This document shows, in pieces, positions 33,266 through 40,845 of a DNA stretch of 64,000 nt. A program made the position numbers and the translations under genes. Each line of letters starts with the position of its first letter. The first letter of the stretch is position 1. The stretch is from assembly GCF_900199405.1 (NCBI RefSeq), contig NZ_LT963430.1, forward strand, positions 2,015,605 through 2,079,604, given 5' to 3'. Source of the stretch: Beduinella massiliensis (GTDB lineage Bacteria; Bacillota; Clostridia; Christensenellales; Aristaeellaceae). The notes below the pieces were generated by a model. That model did not search any database. It saw nothing but the letters and a program-made list of their open reading frames with translations, and was not told the origin of the DNA.

Positions 33266-33268
33266 GCT

Positions 33269-33298
33269 GTCATGAAACGCGGACAGGCAACATACCAT
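33269..33298 (+). promoter_or_regulatory. Sigma-E-like promoter of the spoIIIA operon
   Basis: GTCATGA (33269-33275), a 15-base spacer and CATACCAT (33291-33298), close to the mother-cell sigma-E consensus (GTCATAT-type -35, CATACAAT-type -10). In B. subtilis the spoIIIA operon is transcribed by sigma-E, which fits this position about 45 bases before spoIIIAA. Confidence 0.62.
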
Positions 33299-33345
33299 GA
33301 AAAAGCAAAACGGACAGTCCCTTGAGACGTGAAGGAGGAGCGGAG

Positions 33346-34263
33346 ATGGGCGATTGGCGGGAGGATCTCCTGCGCTATCTGCCGTCCGCCGTCAGGCGGC
33401 GGATACAGGAGCTCAGCGCCCTGCAGGCGTGCGCGCTGCTCGAACTCCGCGTGCGCGCGGAGCAGCGCGTGGAGTGGGTGACAGATGAAGAAAGCACGCT
33501 GTTGGAATGGCGTCCCAGCGCCGCAGAGGTGCAGTCGCTGCTGGCAGCGCTGTGCGAGCACTCGCTCTACGCGCGGCAGGATGAGCTCTGTCAGGGCTTC
33601 CTCACGGTGCGGGGCGGTCACCGTATCGGCGTCTGCGGCAGGGTCGCGGTGCAAGAGGGACGGATCACAGGCCTTCACTCGGTCGGATCGCTGTGCGTTC
33701 GAATCGCCCGGCCGGTGCCGGGCGCAGCGGACGCCCTGATGCCTCGCCTTTTCGATGAAGAAGGACATCCGAAAAGCACGTTGGTTCTCTCGCCGCCGGG
33801 CTGTGGCAAGACGACGGTGCTGCGGGACGCGGCGCGCCAGCTTTCGGACATCCGTGGACAGCATGTTTGCGTTGCGGACGAGCGCTCCGAGCTGTGCGGC
33901 GCGGTCGACGGCGTGCCGCAGATGCCCGTGGGCGGCCGGACGGACGTGATGGACGGCTGCCCCAAAGCGCAGGCCATGCAGATGCTGCTGCGCGCGATGA
34001 GCCCGCAATGGATCGTCACGGACGAGATCGGACGCGAGGAGGACGCGCAGGCGGTGCTGGAGGCGCTGCGCTGCGGCGTTTCGGTGCTTGCGAGCGCTCA
34101 CGCGGATTCCATCGAAGCGCTGCGCGGGCGGCCCGTGCTGCGGCGGCTGATGGAGGAAGGGGCGTTTTCGGGTTACGTGCTGCTTGCCGACCGGGGACGG
34201 ATCAAAGCTTGTTTTGACGCAGCAGGCCAAGCGGTCGCGCGTGCGGCGGAGGGGCTTTCATGA
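33346..34263 (+). CDS. spoIIIAA: Stage III sporulation protein AA (ATPase)
   Basis: Mother-cell ATPase of the SpoIIIA-SpoIIQ channel (feeding tube) that keeps the forespore active after engulfment; related to type II/IV secretion ATPases. 305 residues, with Walker A LSPPGCGKTT near residue 149, VADERSELCG, and Walker B IVTDEIGREEDA. ATG 33346 is chosen with AAGGAGGAG upstream, in place of an ATG at 33322. First gene of an eight-gene operon; its stop overlaps spoIIIAB (ATGA). Confidence 0.95.
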   Translation: MGDWREDLLRYLPSAVRRRIQELSALQACALLELRVRAEQRVEWVTDEESTLLEWRPSAAEVQSLLAALCEHSLYARQDELCQGFLTVRGGHRIGVCGRVAVQEGRITGLHSVGSLCVRIARPVPGAADALMPRLFDEEGHPKSTLVLSPPGCGKTTVLRDAARQLSDIRGQHVCVADERSELCGAVDGVPQMPVGGRTDVMDGCPKAQAMQMLLRAMSPQWIVTDEIGREEDAQAVLEALRCGVSVLASAHADSIEALRGRPVLRRLMEEGAFSGYVLLADRGRIKACFDAAGQAVARAAEGLS

Positions 34264-34775
34264 TGCGGCTGGCGGCACTCGCCGCCGTGGGCGCCTGCGC
34301 TGCTGCGGCGGGCGTGGGAGCGGCGCAGGCTGCGCGCACGCGTGCCGACCTGCTGCGAGACCTGCGCGCCGCGCTGCTTCAGATGATGGACGGCATGCTG
34401 CTGGGCGCGTTGCCCCTGCCCGCGCTGCTCCGAAGGGCTGCGCGTGGACGTGCGGGCGCGCTGTTTGACATGGCGGGCCGGATCATGGGAGAAGCGCCGG
34501 AGCTTGGTTTTCAGGCGGCGCTGACGCGGGCCGAACGGGAGCTGCGCCGGGGGGCGCTGCGCGTGTTGCGTGCGGAAGACCTCGCCGCGCTGAATCCCTG
34601 GCTTTCGATGATCGGAGAGGGCGGCATGGAACAGCAGCGGCGCGCGCTGGAGGGAGCGGTTCGCGTCCTTGAAAGGCTGGAACAGGAAGCGCGCGGGCGA
34701 CTCAAGGACGAGATGCGCCTGTACAGAACGCTGGGACTTACGGGCGGCGCGGCGCTGATCCTGCTGCTCTGGTGA
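34260..34775 (+). CDS. spoIIIAB: Stage III sporulation protein AB
   Basis: Membrane protein of the SpoIIIA channel, 171 residues, resembling GspF-type platform proteins. An N-terminal membrane helix, a helical cytoplasmic body with EAPELGFQAALTRAE, and the C-terminal YRTLGLTGGAALILLLW helix match SpoIIIAB. The composition is unusually Ala- and Arg-rich because of the high GC content. Overlaps spoIIIAA by four bases. Confidence 0.92.
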   Translation: MMRLAALAAVGACAAAAGVGAAQAARTRADLLRDLRAALLQMMDGMLLGALPLPALLRRAARGRAGALFDMAGRIMGEAPELGFQAALTRAERELRRGALRVLRAEDLAALNPWLSMIGEGGMEQQRRALEGAVRVLERLEQEARGRLKDEMRLYRTLGLTGGAALILLLW

Positions 34776-34800
34776 TCTGGCTATAAAAGGAGGTTTGCTC

Positions 34801-34998
34801 GTGAGCGTCGATCTGCTCTTTCAAATCGCCGGCATCGGTATTCTGGTGTCGGTCATCACGCAGGTGCTCAACCGCACAGGCCGCGAGGACATGGCCATGC
34901 TGACGTCCGTCGCGGGGCTTGTGGTCGTGCTGCTCATGGTAGTCAACGTCGTGGCGCAGCTCTTCAACAACGTCAAGAGCATCTTTCAGCTCTACTGA
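34801..34998 (+). CDS. spoIIIAC: Stage III sporulation protein AC
   Basis: Small membrane protein of the SpoIIIA channel, 65 residues with two helices (DLLFQIAGIGILVSVITQVL and TSVAGLVVVLLMVVNVVAQLF). GTG 34801 is chosen 7 bases after AAAAGGAGG; the TTG at 34795 is too close. The NRTGREDMA loop is characteristic of SpoIIIAC. Confidence 0.94.
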   Translation: MSVDLLFQIAGIGILVSVITQVLNRTGREDMAMLTSVAGLVVVLLMVVNVVAQLFNNVKSIFQLY

Positions 34999-35014
34999 CC
35001 GGGAGGGGCTTTAG

Positions 35015-35401
35015 ATGGAGATCACGCAATGGGTGGGGCTGGGGCTCGCGTCCGCCATCCTCTATGCGGTGCTGAAAGAGGCAAAGCCGGAAGCGGCGGC
35101 CGTGTTTTCGCTCGCGGCAGGGGCTTTGCTGATGCTGGGCGTGCTGGGCGGCGTGCAGGAGGTCGCGGGAGCGATGCGCAGTCTTTCCAGCCGCGTCGGG
35201 TTGGACGGCGTGTACATTTCCACGCTGCTGCGCGTCATCGGCATCGCCTATCTGGCGCAGTTCGGCGCACAGGCCTGCCGGGATGCGGGCGCTGCAGGCA
35301 TCGCGGACAAGGTGGAGCTCTGCGGCAAGGTGGCCATCCTCTCCATCGCCGCGCCCATTGTCGTTTCTCTGATGGACGTGGTGACGGGGGTGCTCGCGTG
35401 A
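35015..35401 (+). CDS. spoIIIAD: Stage III sporulation protein AD
   Basis: Polytopic membrane protein of the SpoIIIA channel, 128 residues. About four membrane helices include the conserved YISTLLRVIGIAYLAQFGAQACRDAG segment (split over residues 70-95). It follows spoIIIAC by 16 bases and overlaps the spoIIIAE GTG start. Confidence 0.94.
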   Translation: MEITQWVGLGLASAILYAVLKEAKPEAAAVFSLAAGALLMLGVLGGVQEVAGAMRSLSSRVGLDGVYISTLLRVIGIAYLAQFGAQACRDAGAAGIADKVELCGKVAILSIAAPIVVSLMDVVTGVLA

Positions 35402-36540
35402 GGCGCACGGTTCTTTGCCTGCTGCTCGTGCTGTTTTTTTTATCTCCCGCCGTCGGACAGGCTGAAACATTGAGCGAGCAGATGAACGGCGTTCTGAACA
35501 GCCTGGACTTTTCCGACCTTGACGAAATCACCGGGTCGATGCTGGAGGGCGCGGACGCCAGATCGATCGTACAGGGCCTTGCAAGCGGTACAGCCTCGCT
35601 CAGCGCGGAGGGGCTGCTCGAACGGATCAGAACAGCGTTTTGGCGTTCGCTCAGCGCGCTCTTCGGGCTCATGATGCAAATCCTGTTGCCCGCGGTGCTG
35701 TGCGGCGTAGTGACGCAGATGGGCGATTCGTTCTCCTCGGAGAATATCGCGGGGGTCTGCCGTTACGCCTGTTTCCTGTTCGTGCTCATCCCGGTGCTCT
35801 CACATCTTGCGCTGAGCGCGGAGACGGTCGGCAAGGCGATTCGCACCATGTCCGACGCCATGCAGGTGATCTTCCCGATGCTGTTGGCGCTGCTGGCGGC
35901 GGTGGGTGGCAGCGTTTCCTCCACGGTGCTGCAACCGGCGGTCATCGCGGCGTCGGGCACGATGACGGCGATCGTTCGGGATGTGACGCTGCGTCTGCTG
36001 CTGTGTGCGGGCGCGGTAACGGCTATCTGCCACCTTTCCGACCGCATCCATCTCTCGCGCCTGGCCTCCCTCCTGCGAGACGTGGCGAACTGGACGCTGG
36101 GTATCTGCTTTACGGTCTTCATCGGGGTCATGGTGGTGCAGGGCGTGAGCAGCGCCGCGGTAGATGGGGTTTCGATCCGTACGGCGAAGTACGCCATCGA
36201 CAACTTCGTGCCCGTCGTGGGAGGCATGTTCGCGGATACGGTGGATACGCTGGTCGGCTGTTCGCTGCTCATCAAGAACGCGCTGGGCGTGTTCGCACTG
36301 ATCCTGCTGTGCGGCGTGGTCCTCACGCCGCTTTTGCAGGTGCTGAGCTCGGTGCTCGTGTTCAAGGTCTGTGCCGCGCTGCTGGAACCGATCGCGGACG
36401 GGCAGCTCGTGTCGTGCATCGGGGACCTGGCGGACGTGCTCATGTCGCTTTTTTCTGCGCTGCTGTGCGTGAGCGCGATGTTCTTTTTGCTGGTCACGCA
36501 GCTGCTCGTCGTCGGGAACATGACGGTCATGCTCAGGTAA
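35398..36540 (+). CDS. spoIIIAE: Stage III sporulation protein AE
   Basis: Largest membrane component of the SpoIIIA channel, 380 residues. The GTG at 35398 (GTGA overlap with spoIIIAD) gives a signal peptide-like N-terminus ending near VGQAETL, then an extracytoplasmic segment and about seven helices, including VDGVSIRTAKYAIDNFVPVVGG, a strongly conserved SpoIIIAE stretch. Earlier in-frame starts would lie inside spoIIIAD and are rejected. Confidence 0.94.
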   Translation: MRRTVLCLLLVLFFLSPAVGQAETLSEQMNGVLNSLDFSDLDEITGSMLEGADARSIVQGLASGTASLSAEGLLERIRTAFWRSLSALFGLMMQILLPAVLCGVVTQMGDSFSSENIAGVCRYACFLFVLIPVLSHLALSAETVGKAIRTMSDAMQVIFPMLLALLAAVGGSVSSTVLQPAVIAASGTMTAIVRDVTLRLLLCAGAVTAICHLSDRIHLSRLASLLRDVANWTLGICFTVFIGVMVVQGVSSAAVDGVSIRTAKYAIDNFVPVVGGMFADTVDTLVGCSLLIKNALGVFALILLCGVVLTPLLQVLSSVLVFKVCAALLEPIADGQLVSCIGDLADVLMSLFSALLCVSAMFFLLVTQLLVVGNMTVMLR

Positions 36541-36560
36541 GGTAGAAAGGGGACGCTAAT

Positions 36561-36791
36561 GTGGAGGGACTGATCTCGCTCATTACGAGACTTTGCGTGC
36601 TCAGCTGCCTGTCGGCGCTCTGTCAGCTTCTTCTGGGGCCGGGAAAATTCAGGGGGCATGTGCGTCTGGTCTGCGGGCTGCTGCTCTTACATATGATGAT
36701 GACACAGATTTCTCTGCTGCTGAGGGGCGCGCCCCCCGCCGTGACGGACGCCGCATTTGTGACGAACGTGCTTACAGGAGGTGCGCCATGA
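36561..36791 (+). CDS. spoIIIAF: Stage III sporulation protein AF, short form
   Basis: A 76-residue protein in the spoIIIAF position, starting at GTG 36561 with GAAAGGGG 8 bases upstream. It keeps the two N-terminal membrane helices (LISLITRLCVLSCLSALCQL and VRLVCGLLLLHMMMTQI) but lacks the soluble C-terminal domain present in the roughly 200-residue B. subtilis protein. There is no frameshifted remainder downstream, because spoIIIAG starts at its stop (ATGA). The shortening looks stable rather than recent damage. Confidence 0.8.
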   Translation: MEGLISLITRLCVLSCLSALCQLLLGPGKFRGHVRLVCGLLLLHMMMTQISLLLRGAPPAVTDAAFVTNVLTGGAP

Positions 36792-37183
36792 GGGAGATTT
36801 GGGAGAAGCTGCGCGCCGTACGCGGCATCGAATGGCTGTTGGGCATCGGCGCGCTGGCCCTGCTCGCCTTGACGCTGATGGGCCAGGGCACGCCGGCACG
36901 GACGAATTCCAGCCTGGAGGAGCGGCTATGCGCGGTGCTGTCCAAGGTACAGGGCGCGGGCAACGTGGACGTCATCATCTACACGGCGCAGGATACCGCC
37001 GTGACGGCCGGGGCGTTTGGCGAAAGCACCCAGAGGACGAGCGAACGGCCCAGCGGCGTGGTGGTGGTGGCAGACGGCGCGGGCGATCTCCAGGTGCGCA
37101 TCGAGCTTGCGCAGGCGGTTAAGACGCTGCTCTCGCTCCCCGCCTCAGCGGTGGAGGTCCTGCAAAGGGATGTCAATCAATAG
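36788..37183 (+). CDS. spoIIIAG: Stage III sporulation protein AG
   Basis: Ring-forming channel component, 131 residues. An N-terminal membrane helix (WLLGIGALALLALTLMG) precedes an extracytoplasmic ring-building-motif domain with EERLCAVLSKVQGAGNVDV and a VKTLLSLPASAVEVLQ end. It is shorter than the B. subtilis protein (about 230) mainly in the linker and the region forming the large beta-barrel. ATG 36788 overlaps the spoIIIAF stop. Confidence 0.88.
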   Translation: MREIWEKLRAVRGIEWLLGIGALALLALTLMGQGTPARTNSSLEERLCAVLSKVQGAGNVDVIIYTAQDTAVTAGAFGESTQRTSERPSGVVVVADGAGDLQVRIELAQAVKTLLSLPASAVEVLQRDVNQ

Positions 37184-37195
37184 GAGGGAAAGAAA

Positions 37196-37738
37196 GTGGA
37201 AAAGAAAAAGAGCTTCTGGGACAAAAAGACGGCGATGCTGCTGACGCTGCTGGGCCTGCTGGTGGTATCCGGGTACGTCAACTATCGCCTGGGTCTTGCA
37301 CCCGACGCGCGCATCAGCGGCGAGGTACCGGTGGTGCGCATCGAGGGCGCTCGGCCCACCCCTAGCCCCACCCCTGCGCCGACCGGCGAAAAGGACACGT
37401 TCTCCGCGTATCAGCAGGACCGCGCCACGACGCGCGCTCAGGAGATCAGCATGCTTGACGCGATCATCGCGGACGGGAGCGCGGCCAAGGACACCGTGGC
37501 GCAGGCGCAGGCGCAAAAGCTCGCGCTGGTTGGATGCATGGAAAAGGAGACGAGCCTGGAAAGCATTCTCAAGGCAAAGGGATTTGAAAACGTGCTGGTG
37601 TCGGCAAAGCCGGGAAGCGTGACGGTCGTGGTCGGCGGCGGCGCGCTCAGCGACGCGCAGGCCGTACAGATTTTGGATGCCGCCACACGTGAAACAGAGG
37701 AAGAGGCCGAAAACATCAAAATAATCCAGACAAAATGA
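37196..37738 (+). CDS. spoIIIAH: Stage III sporulation protein AH
   Basis: Mother-cell membrane protein that spans the intermembrane space and binds forespore SpoIIQ, forming a ring related to the EscJ secretion family. 180 residues from GTG 37196 (GGAGGG 7 bases upstream). Membrane helix at 16-35, a Pro-rich linker (RPTPSPTPAPTG), then a helical ring domain with LVGCMEKETSLESILKAKGF and VVVGGGALSDAQAVQILD. Last gene of the spoIIIA operon. Confidence 0.93.
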   Translation: MEKKKSFWDKKTAMLLTLLGLLVVSGYVNYRLGLAPDARISGEVPVVRIEGARPTPSPTPAPTGEKDTFSAYQQDRATTRAQEISMLDAIIADGSAAKDTVAQAQAQKLALVGCMEKETSLESILKAKGFENVLVSAKPGSVTVVVGGGALSDAQAVQILDAATRETEEEAENIKIIQTK

Positions 37739-37747
37739 ACGAGAGAT

Positions 37748-37776
37748 TTGTCAATCAGACAAAAATCTGTTATACT
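37748..37776 (+). promoter_or_regulatory. Promoter of the Asp23 operon
   Basis: TTGTCA (37748-37753), a 17-base spacer and TATACT (37771-37776). An inverted repeat, AGATTTGTC with GACAAAAATCT (37744 to 37769), overlaps the -35 box and spacer and may be an operator. Confidence 0.78.
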
Positions 37777-37805
37777 AGAGTATATCCTCAAGGAGGTGTA
37801 GAGAC

Positions 37806-38318
37806 ATGAGTGAAAATCTGCCTGTAAATGTTGATGATACGAATGCAAAGGGTACCATAACCTACGCCAGCGAGGTCATCGCCACCATCGTGGGCGTCGC
37901 GACGACCGAGGTAGAGGGCGTTGCCGGCATGTCCGGTCCATCCGCGATCACGGGCATCCTCAGCGGCAAGTCGAAGTCCTCCCTGCTTCGCGGCGTCAAG
38001 GTGGAGGTCGGGGCGGAAGAAGTTACGGTGGACGTGTCGATCATCGTGGATTACGGCATGCCCATTCAGGTGGTCGGCCTGAACGTGCAGGAAAATATCC
38101 GCAAGTCCGTCGAATCGATGACGGGGCTTCACGTCATCAGCGTAGACGTACACGTGATGGGCGTCAGCTTTGAAAAGGAAAACAAGGAATTGCAGCAAAG
38201 CCAGGAGATGGCGCGGCTGCAGGCGCAGGTCGAGGCCAAGGTGGCCGAGGAAACCTCCGCGCCCGACGAAAAGCAGGGAGAAGGCGATGATCCCACGGAG
38301 GATCAGGCGCAGGAATGA
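37806..38318 (+). CDS. Asp23/Gls24 family envelope stress protein
   Basis: Cytoplasmic, membrane-recruited protein of 170 residues. The Asp23 core spans about residues 15-125, with GTITYASEVIATIVGVAT, VEVGAEEVTVDVSIIVDYG and VHVMGVSFEKE. In Staphylococcus Asp23 is tethered by AmaP near the membrane and its loss triggers cell-wall stress signals. The next two genes encode AmaP and DUF2273, the usual partners. In B. subtilis the equivalent gene yqhY also sits between the spoIIIA/accBC region and nusB. The tail is acidic and disordered. Confidence 0.92.
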   Translation: MSENLPVNVDDTNAKGTITYASEVIATIVGVATTEVEGVAGMSGPSAITGILSGKSKSSLLRGVKVEVGAEEVTVDVSIIVDYGMPIQVVGLNVQENIRKSVESMTGLHVISVDVHVMGVSFEKENKELQQSQEMARLQAQVEAKVAEETSAPDEKQGEGDDPTEDQAQE

Positions 38319-38350
38319 TCACCGCTGGCGGCTGAACGGAGGACAAAAAG

Positions 38351-39187
38351 ATGAAACATCCTATCTGGGATCGTCTGCTGATCGTCGTTTGCGTGCTGGG
38401 GCTTCTGTGCGCTGCGGCGGGCCTAGGAGCGGTCGGCGCAAAGGCCGTTTCGCCGGCCTTCTTTGAAGGCCTCGTTTCCACCCTGCAAAACGGAACGTGG
38501 AACCGGCTGCTTACGTTCGCGCTGGCGGCGCTCGTCGCCGTCTTTGCGTTGCTGCTGCTGGCGGTCGTATTCCCCGGCGGACGCAGGCAAAAGCGCAGTT
38601 TTGCTATTCAGAAGAACGAAAACGGAACGGTGAAAATCTCCGTTAAGGCGCTGGAAGGGCTCGTCGCCAAGTGCCTGACGCAGCATCCGGAGCTCAAGAT
38701 CGTCTCTTCGCAGCTTTCCAGCGACGGAGATGCGGTGCAGGTCAACGTGCACGTGACGCTGGCGGCGGACATCAGCATTCCGCTCGCGGTAGCGGCGCTG
38801 CAAAAGCAGATCAAGCAATACCTGGAGGCCTGTTCCGGCGTGGACGTGCGCGAGGTACGTGTCATCGTGGACAGCACGACGGACGCTACGGAGGCCGGTG
38901 GGTCTCCCTATGCGATTCCCGCGCGGCTGCAGACTTCGCACGCGTTTGCGCGTACGAGCGAGCCTTTGCCCGAACCGCTGCCGAAGATAGACGTGCCGCC
39001 GGAAAACCGTCCGGCGCTCGCGGTCGATGTGAAGGATATGGATGCGGAAGCGTCGGTTGAAATTGCGCCAGAGACGGTCGAGGAAACGCATAGCGATATC
39101 AAGATGCCGGAAGAGGATAAGGACATGCCCTGCGGCGAGGCGGAAGACGGCGAAGGCCGTGAAGACGACGAGCAGCAGGCCGAGTGA
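38351..39187 (+). CDS. amaP: Alkaline shock response membrane anchor AmaP
   Basis: Membrane anchor of the Asp23 protein, 278 residues. Two helices (about 9-33 and 52-78) flank a short loop, followed by an Asp23-like module (TVKISVKALEGLVAKCL and QVNVHVTLAADISI) and a long acidic, proline-rich tail of about 100 residues with no fold apparent. The tail is longer than in staphylococcal AmaP. It lies 32 bases after the Asp23 gene. Confidence 0.88.
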   Translation: MKHPIWDRLLIVVCVLGLLCAAAGLGAVGAKAVSPAFFEGLVSTLQNGTWNRLLTFALAALVAVFALLLLAVVFPGGRRQKRSFAIQKNENGTVKISVKALEGLVAKCLTQHPELKIVSSQLSSDGDAVQVNVHVTLAADISIPLAVAALQKQIKQYLEACSGVDVREVRVIVDSTTDATEAGGSPYAIPARLQTSHAFARTSEPLPEPLPKIDVPPENRPALAVDVKDMDAEASVEIAPETVEETHSDIKMPEEDKDMPCGEAEDGEGREDDEQQAE

Positions 39188-39197
39188 GGGATGACCT

Positions 39198-39431
39198 GTG
39201 GAAAAATTCAAGCAAATCCTTTCTCAGATTTTTGAACCCGGGACGCCCGCCTCCGTCATCGCGTACGGGTTGGTGGGCGTTCTGGTGGCTGTACTCTTTT
39301 TGCTCATCGGCTTCTGGCGCACGCTGCTGATCTGCGTGTGTTTTGCGGTGGGCGCATTCTTGGGCGGTGTGAAGGACAAGCGTGCCTTTATCGGGCGCAT
39401 CATGGATCTCTTTCATCGCGACGAGAAGTAA
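39198..39431 (+). CDS. DUF2273 small membrane protein
   Basis: A 77-residue protein with two membrane helices (PASVIAYGLVGVLVAVLFLL and TLLICVCFAVGAFLGG) and a GVKDKRAFIGRIMDLFHRDEK tail. This is the DUF2273 family that accompanies Asp23/AmaP genes. The start is GTG 39198. Probably part of the membrane-bound Asp23 assembly; function otherwise unknown. Confidence 0.88.
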   Translation: MEKFKQILSQIFEPGTPASVIAYGLVGVLVAVLFLLIGFWRTLLICVCFAVGAFLGGVKDKRAFIGRIMDLFHRDEK

Positions 39432-39488
39432 ACGACAGGCGGCCGGTTTTGCCGGCTCGGAAATACAATTTGGATCGGAGAAGAAGAC

Positions 39489-39893
39489 ATGGCGCGATCT
39501 GCGGCCCGCGAGGCGGCGATGCAACTGATTTACGAGCACATGATGGGCGGTTCGGGCGATGAAACGCTCGGCGGCATGATCGAATTTGTGCCCGATAAGG
39601 ACGACGCGAAGTACATTCAGGCGGCGACTGAGGGCGTCTTTGGGGCGCTGCACGTCGTCGATCACAAAATAGCGGCATTTTTGCAGGACTGGTCGATGGA
39701 GCGCATCGCGCGCGTCGATCTGGCGATTCTGCGCTTGGCCGCGTATGAATTGCTGTACATGGACGACATCCCTGCGGCAGTGACGATCAACGAGGCGGTG
39801 GAGCTTTCCAGGCGCTTTTCGACCGAACAGTCGGGCGCGTTCATCAATGGCGTGCTGGGCAACCTGAACCGGCAGTTGGAGAGCGAAAAGTGA
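39489..39893 (+). CDS. nusB: Transcription antitermination protein NusB
   Basis: Antitermination factor that binds boxA RNA with NusE (S10) in rRNA operons, 134 residues, all alpha-helical. The motifs AREAAMQLIYEHM at the N-terminus, VDLAILRLAAYELLYMDDIPAAVTINEAVEL and FINGVLGNL are diagnostic. Its stop overlaps the GTG of the next gene. Genomic position between the Asp23 gene and folD matches B. subtilis. Confidence 0.95.
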   Translation: MARSAAREAAMQLIYEHMMGGSGDETLGGMIEFVPDKDDAKYIQAATEGVFGALHVVDHKIAAFLQDWSMERIARVDLAILRLAAYELLYMDDIPAAVTINEAVELSRRFSTEQSGAFINGVLGNLNRQLESEK

Positions 39894-40843
39894 AGGCGGT
39901 CGTCGGGTTCGATACGAGCTGCTACACCACATCTGTAGCGGCTGTGTCAATCGAAGGAGAAATCCTGTCCTCGCGCCGTCGCTTGCTGCGCGTAGCGCAG
40001 GGTGAACGCGGCCTTCAGCAATCAGAAGGCCTTTTTCAGCACGTATCGGCGTTGCCAGGGCTTCTGCAGGAGGCGATGCGCGACATTGCGGGCTGCGAAG
40101 TGGCTGCGGTTTGCGCGAGCGTTCGTCCAAGGCCGGTGGAGGACTCCTACATGCCGGTCTTTAGGGTTGGCGAAAGTCACGCACGTGCGGCTGCATCGCT
40201 GCTGCGCGTGCCTTTTTTTTCGGCGAGCCACCAGGAAGGGCATATCCGCGCCGCGCGAGTGGATTCCGGAATCGCCGGCGAGGTCTTTTTAGCGCTGCAT
40301 CTTTCCGGCGGCACGACCGAACTGCTGCTTTCCCGTCCGGGCGAGCTGCGTCTTTTAGGCGGTTCGATGGATCTGCACGCGGGTCAGCTTGTGGATCGCG
40401 TGGGCGTCCGAATAGGGCTTTCCTTTCCGGCGGGCCCTGAAATGGAGCGCCTGGCGATGGCGGGGAAATCTCAAGGATTGCTGAAGGTCAGCATGCGAGG
40501 GATAGATTGCTCGCTTTCGGGAGCGGAGACGCAGATGCTGCGTCTGCTTGACGCGGGGAGCATCGCCCCGCAGGATGCGGCGGCAGAGGTCTTCTCCCTG
40601 CTTGCGCGTTCGATTTTACGGATGCTGCTTGCGGCATCGGAGCGCACGGGGGTACGTCAGGCGTTGCTGGCGGGGGGCGTGGCTTCCTCGCTGCACCTTC
40701 GCACGCTGCTGCAGGAGAGGATAGCTAAAAGACGGCTGCCTTTGGAGCTGTGCTTCGCAAGGCCGGAGTTCGCGGGGGATAACGCGGTGGGCATAGCCCT
40801 GCTCGGCCTTGAACAATTGCTTAAGGAAGAAACGGAGGCGTAA
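39890..40843 (+). CDS. TsaD/Kae1-family paralogue (O-sialoglycoprotease-like)
   Basis: ASKHA-fold protein of 317 residues related to the tRNA t6A enzyme TsaD. It shows GFDTSCYTTSVA (phosphate-1 motif), SHQEGHIRAA (HxxxH metal site, HLEGH in TsaD), LHLSGGTTELL and a C-terminal AGGVASSLHLR and FAGDNAVGIA. Several TsaD signature residues differ and it lies in the nusB-folD cluster rather than with tsaB/tsaE, so it is more likely the clostridial paralogue than the canonical enzyme. Function is unproven. It is coupled to nusB by a GTGA overlap and followed 2 bases later by folD. Confidence 0.82.
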   Translation: MKAVVGFDTSCYTTSVAAVSIEGEILSSRRRLLRVAQGERGLQQSEGLFQHVSALPGLLQEAMRDIAGCEVAAVCASVRPRPVEDSYMPVFRVGESHARAAASLLRVPFFSASHQEGHIRAARVDSGIAGEVFLALHLSGGTTELLLSRPGELRLLGGSMDLHAGQLVDRVGVRIGLSFPAGPEMERLAMAGKSQGLLKVSMRGIDCSLSGAETQMLRLLDAGSIAPQDAAAEVFSLLARSILRMLLAASERTGVRQALLAGGVASSLHLRTLLQERIAKRRLPLELCFARPEFAGDNAVGIALLGLEQLLKEETEA

Positions 40844-40845
40844 GA

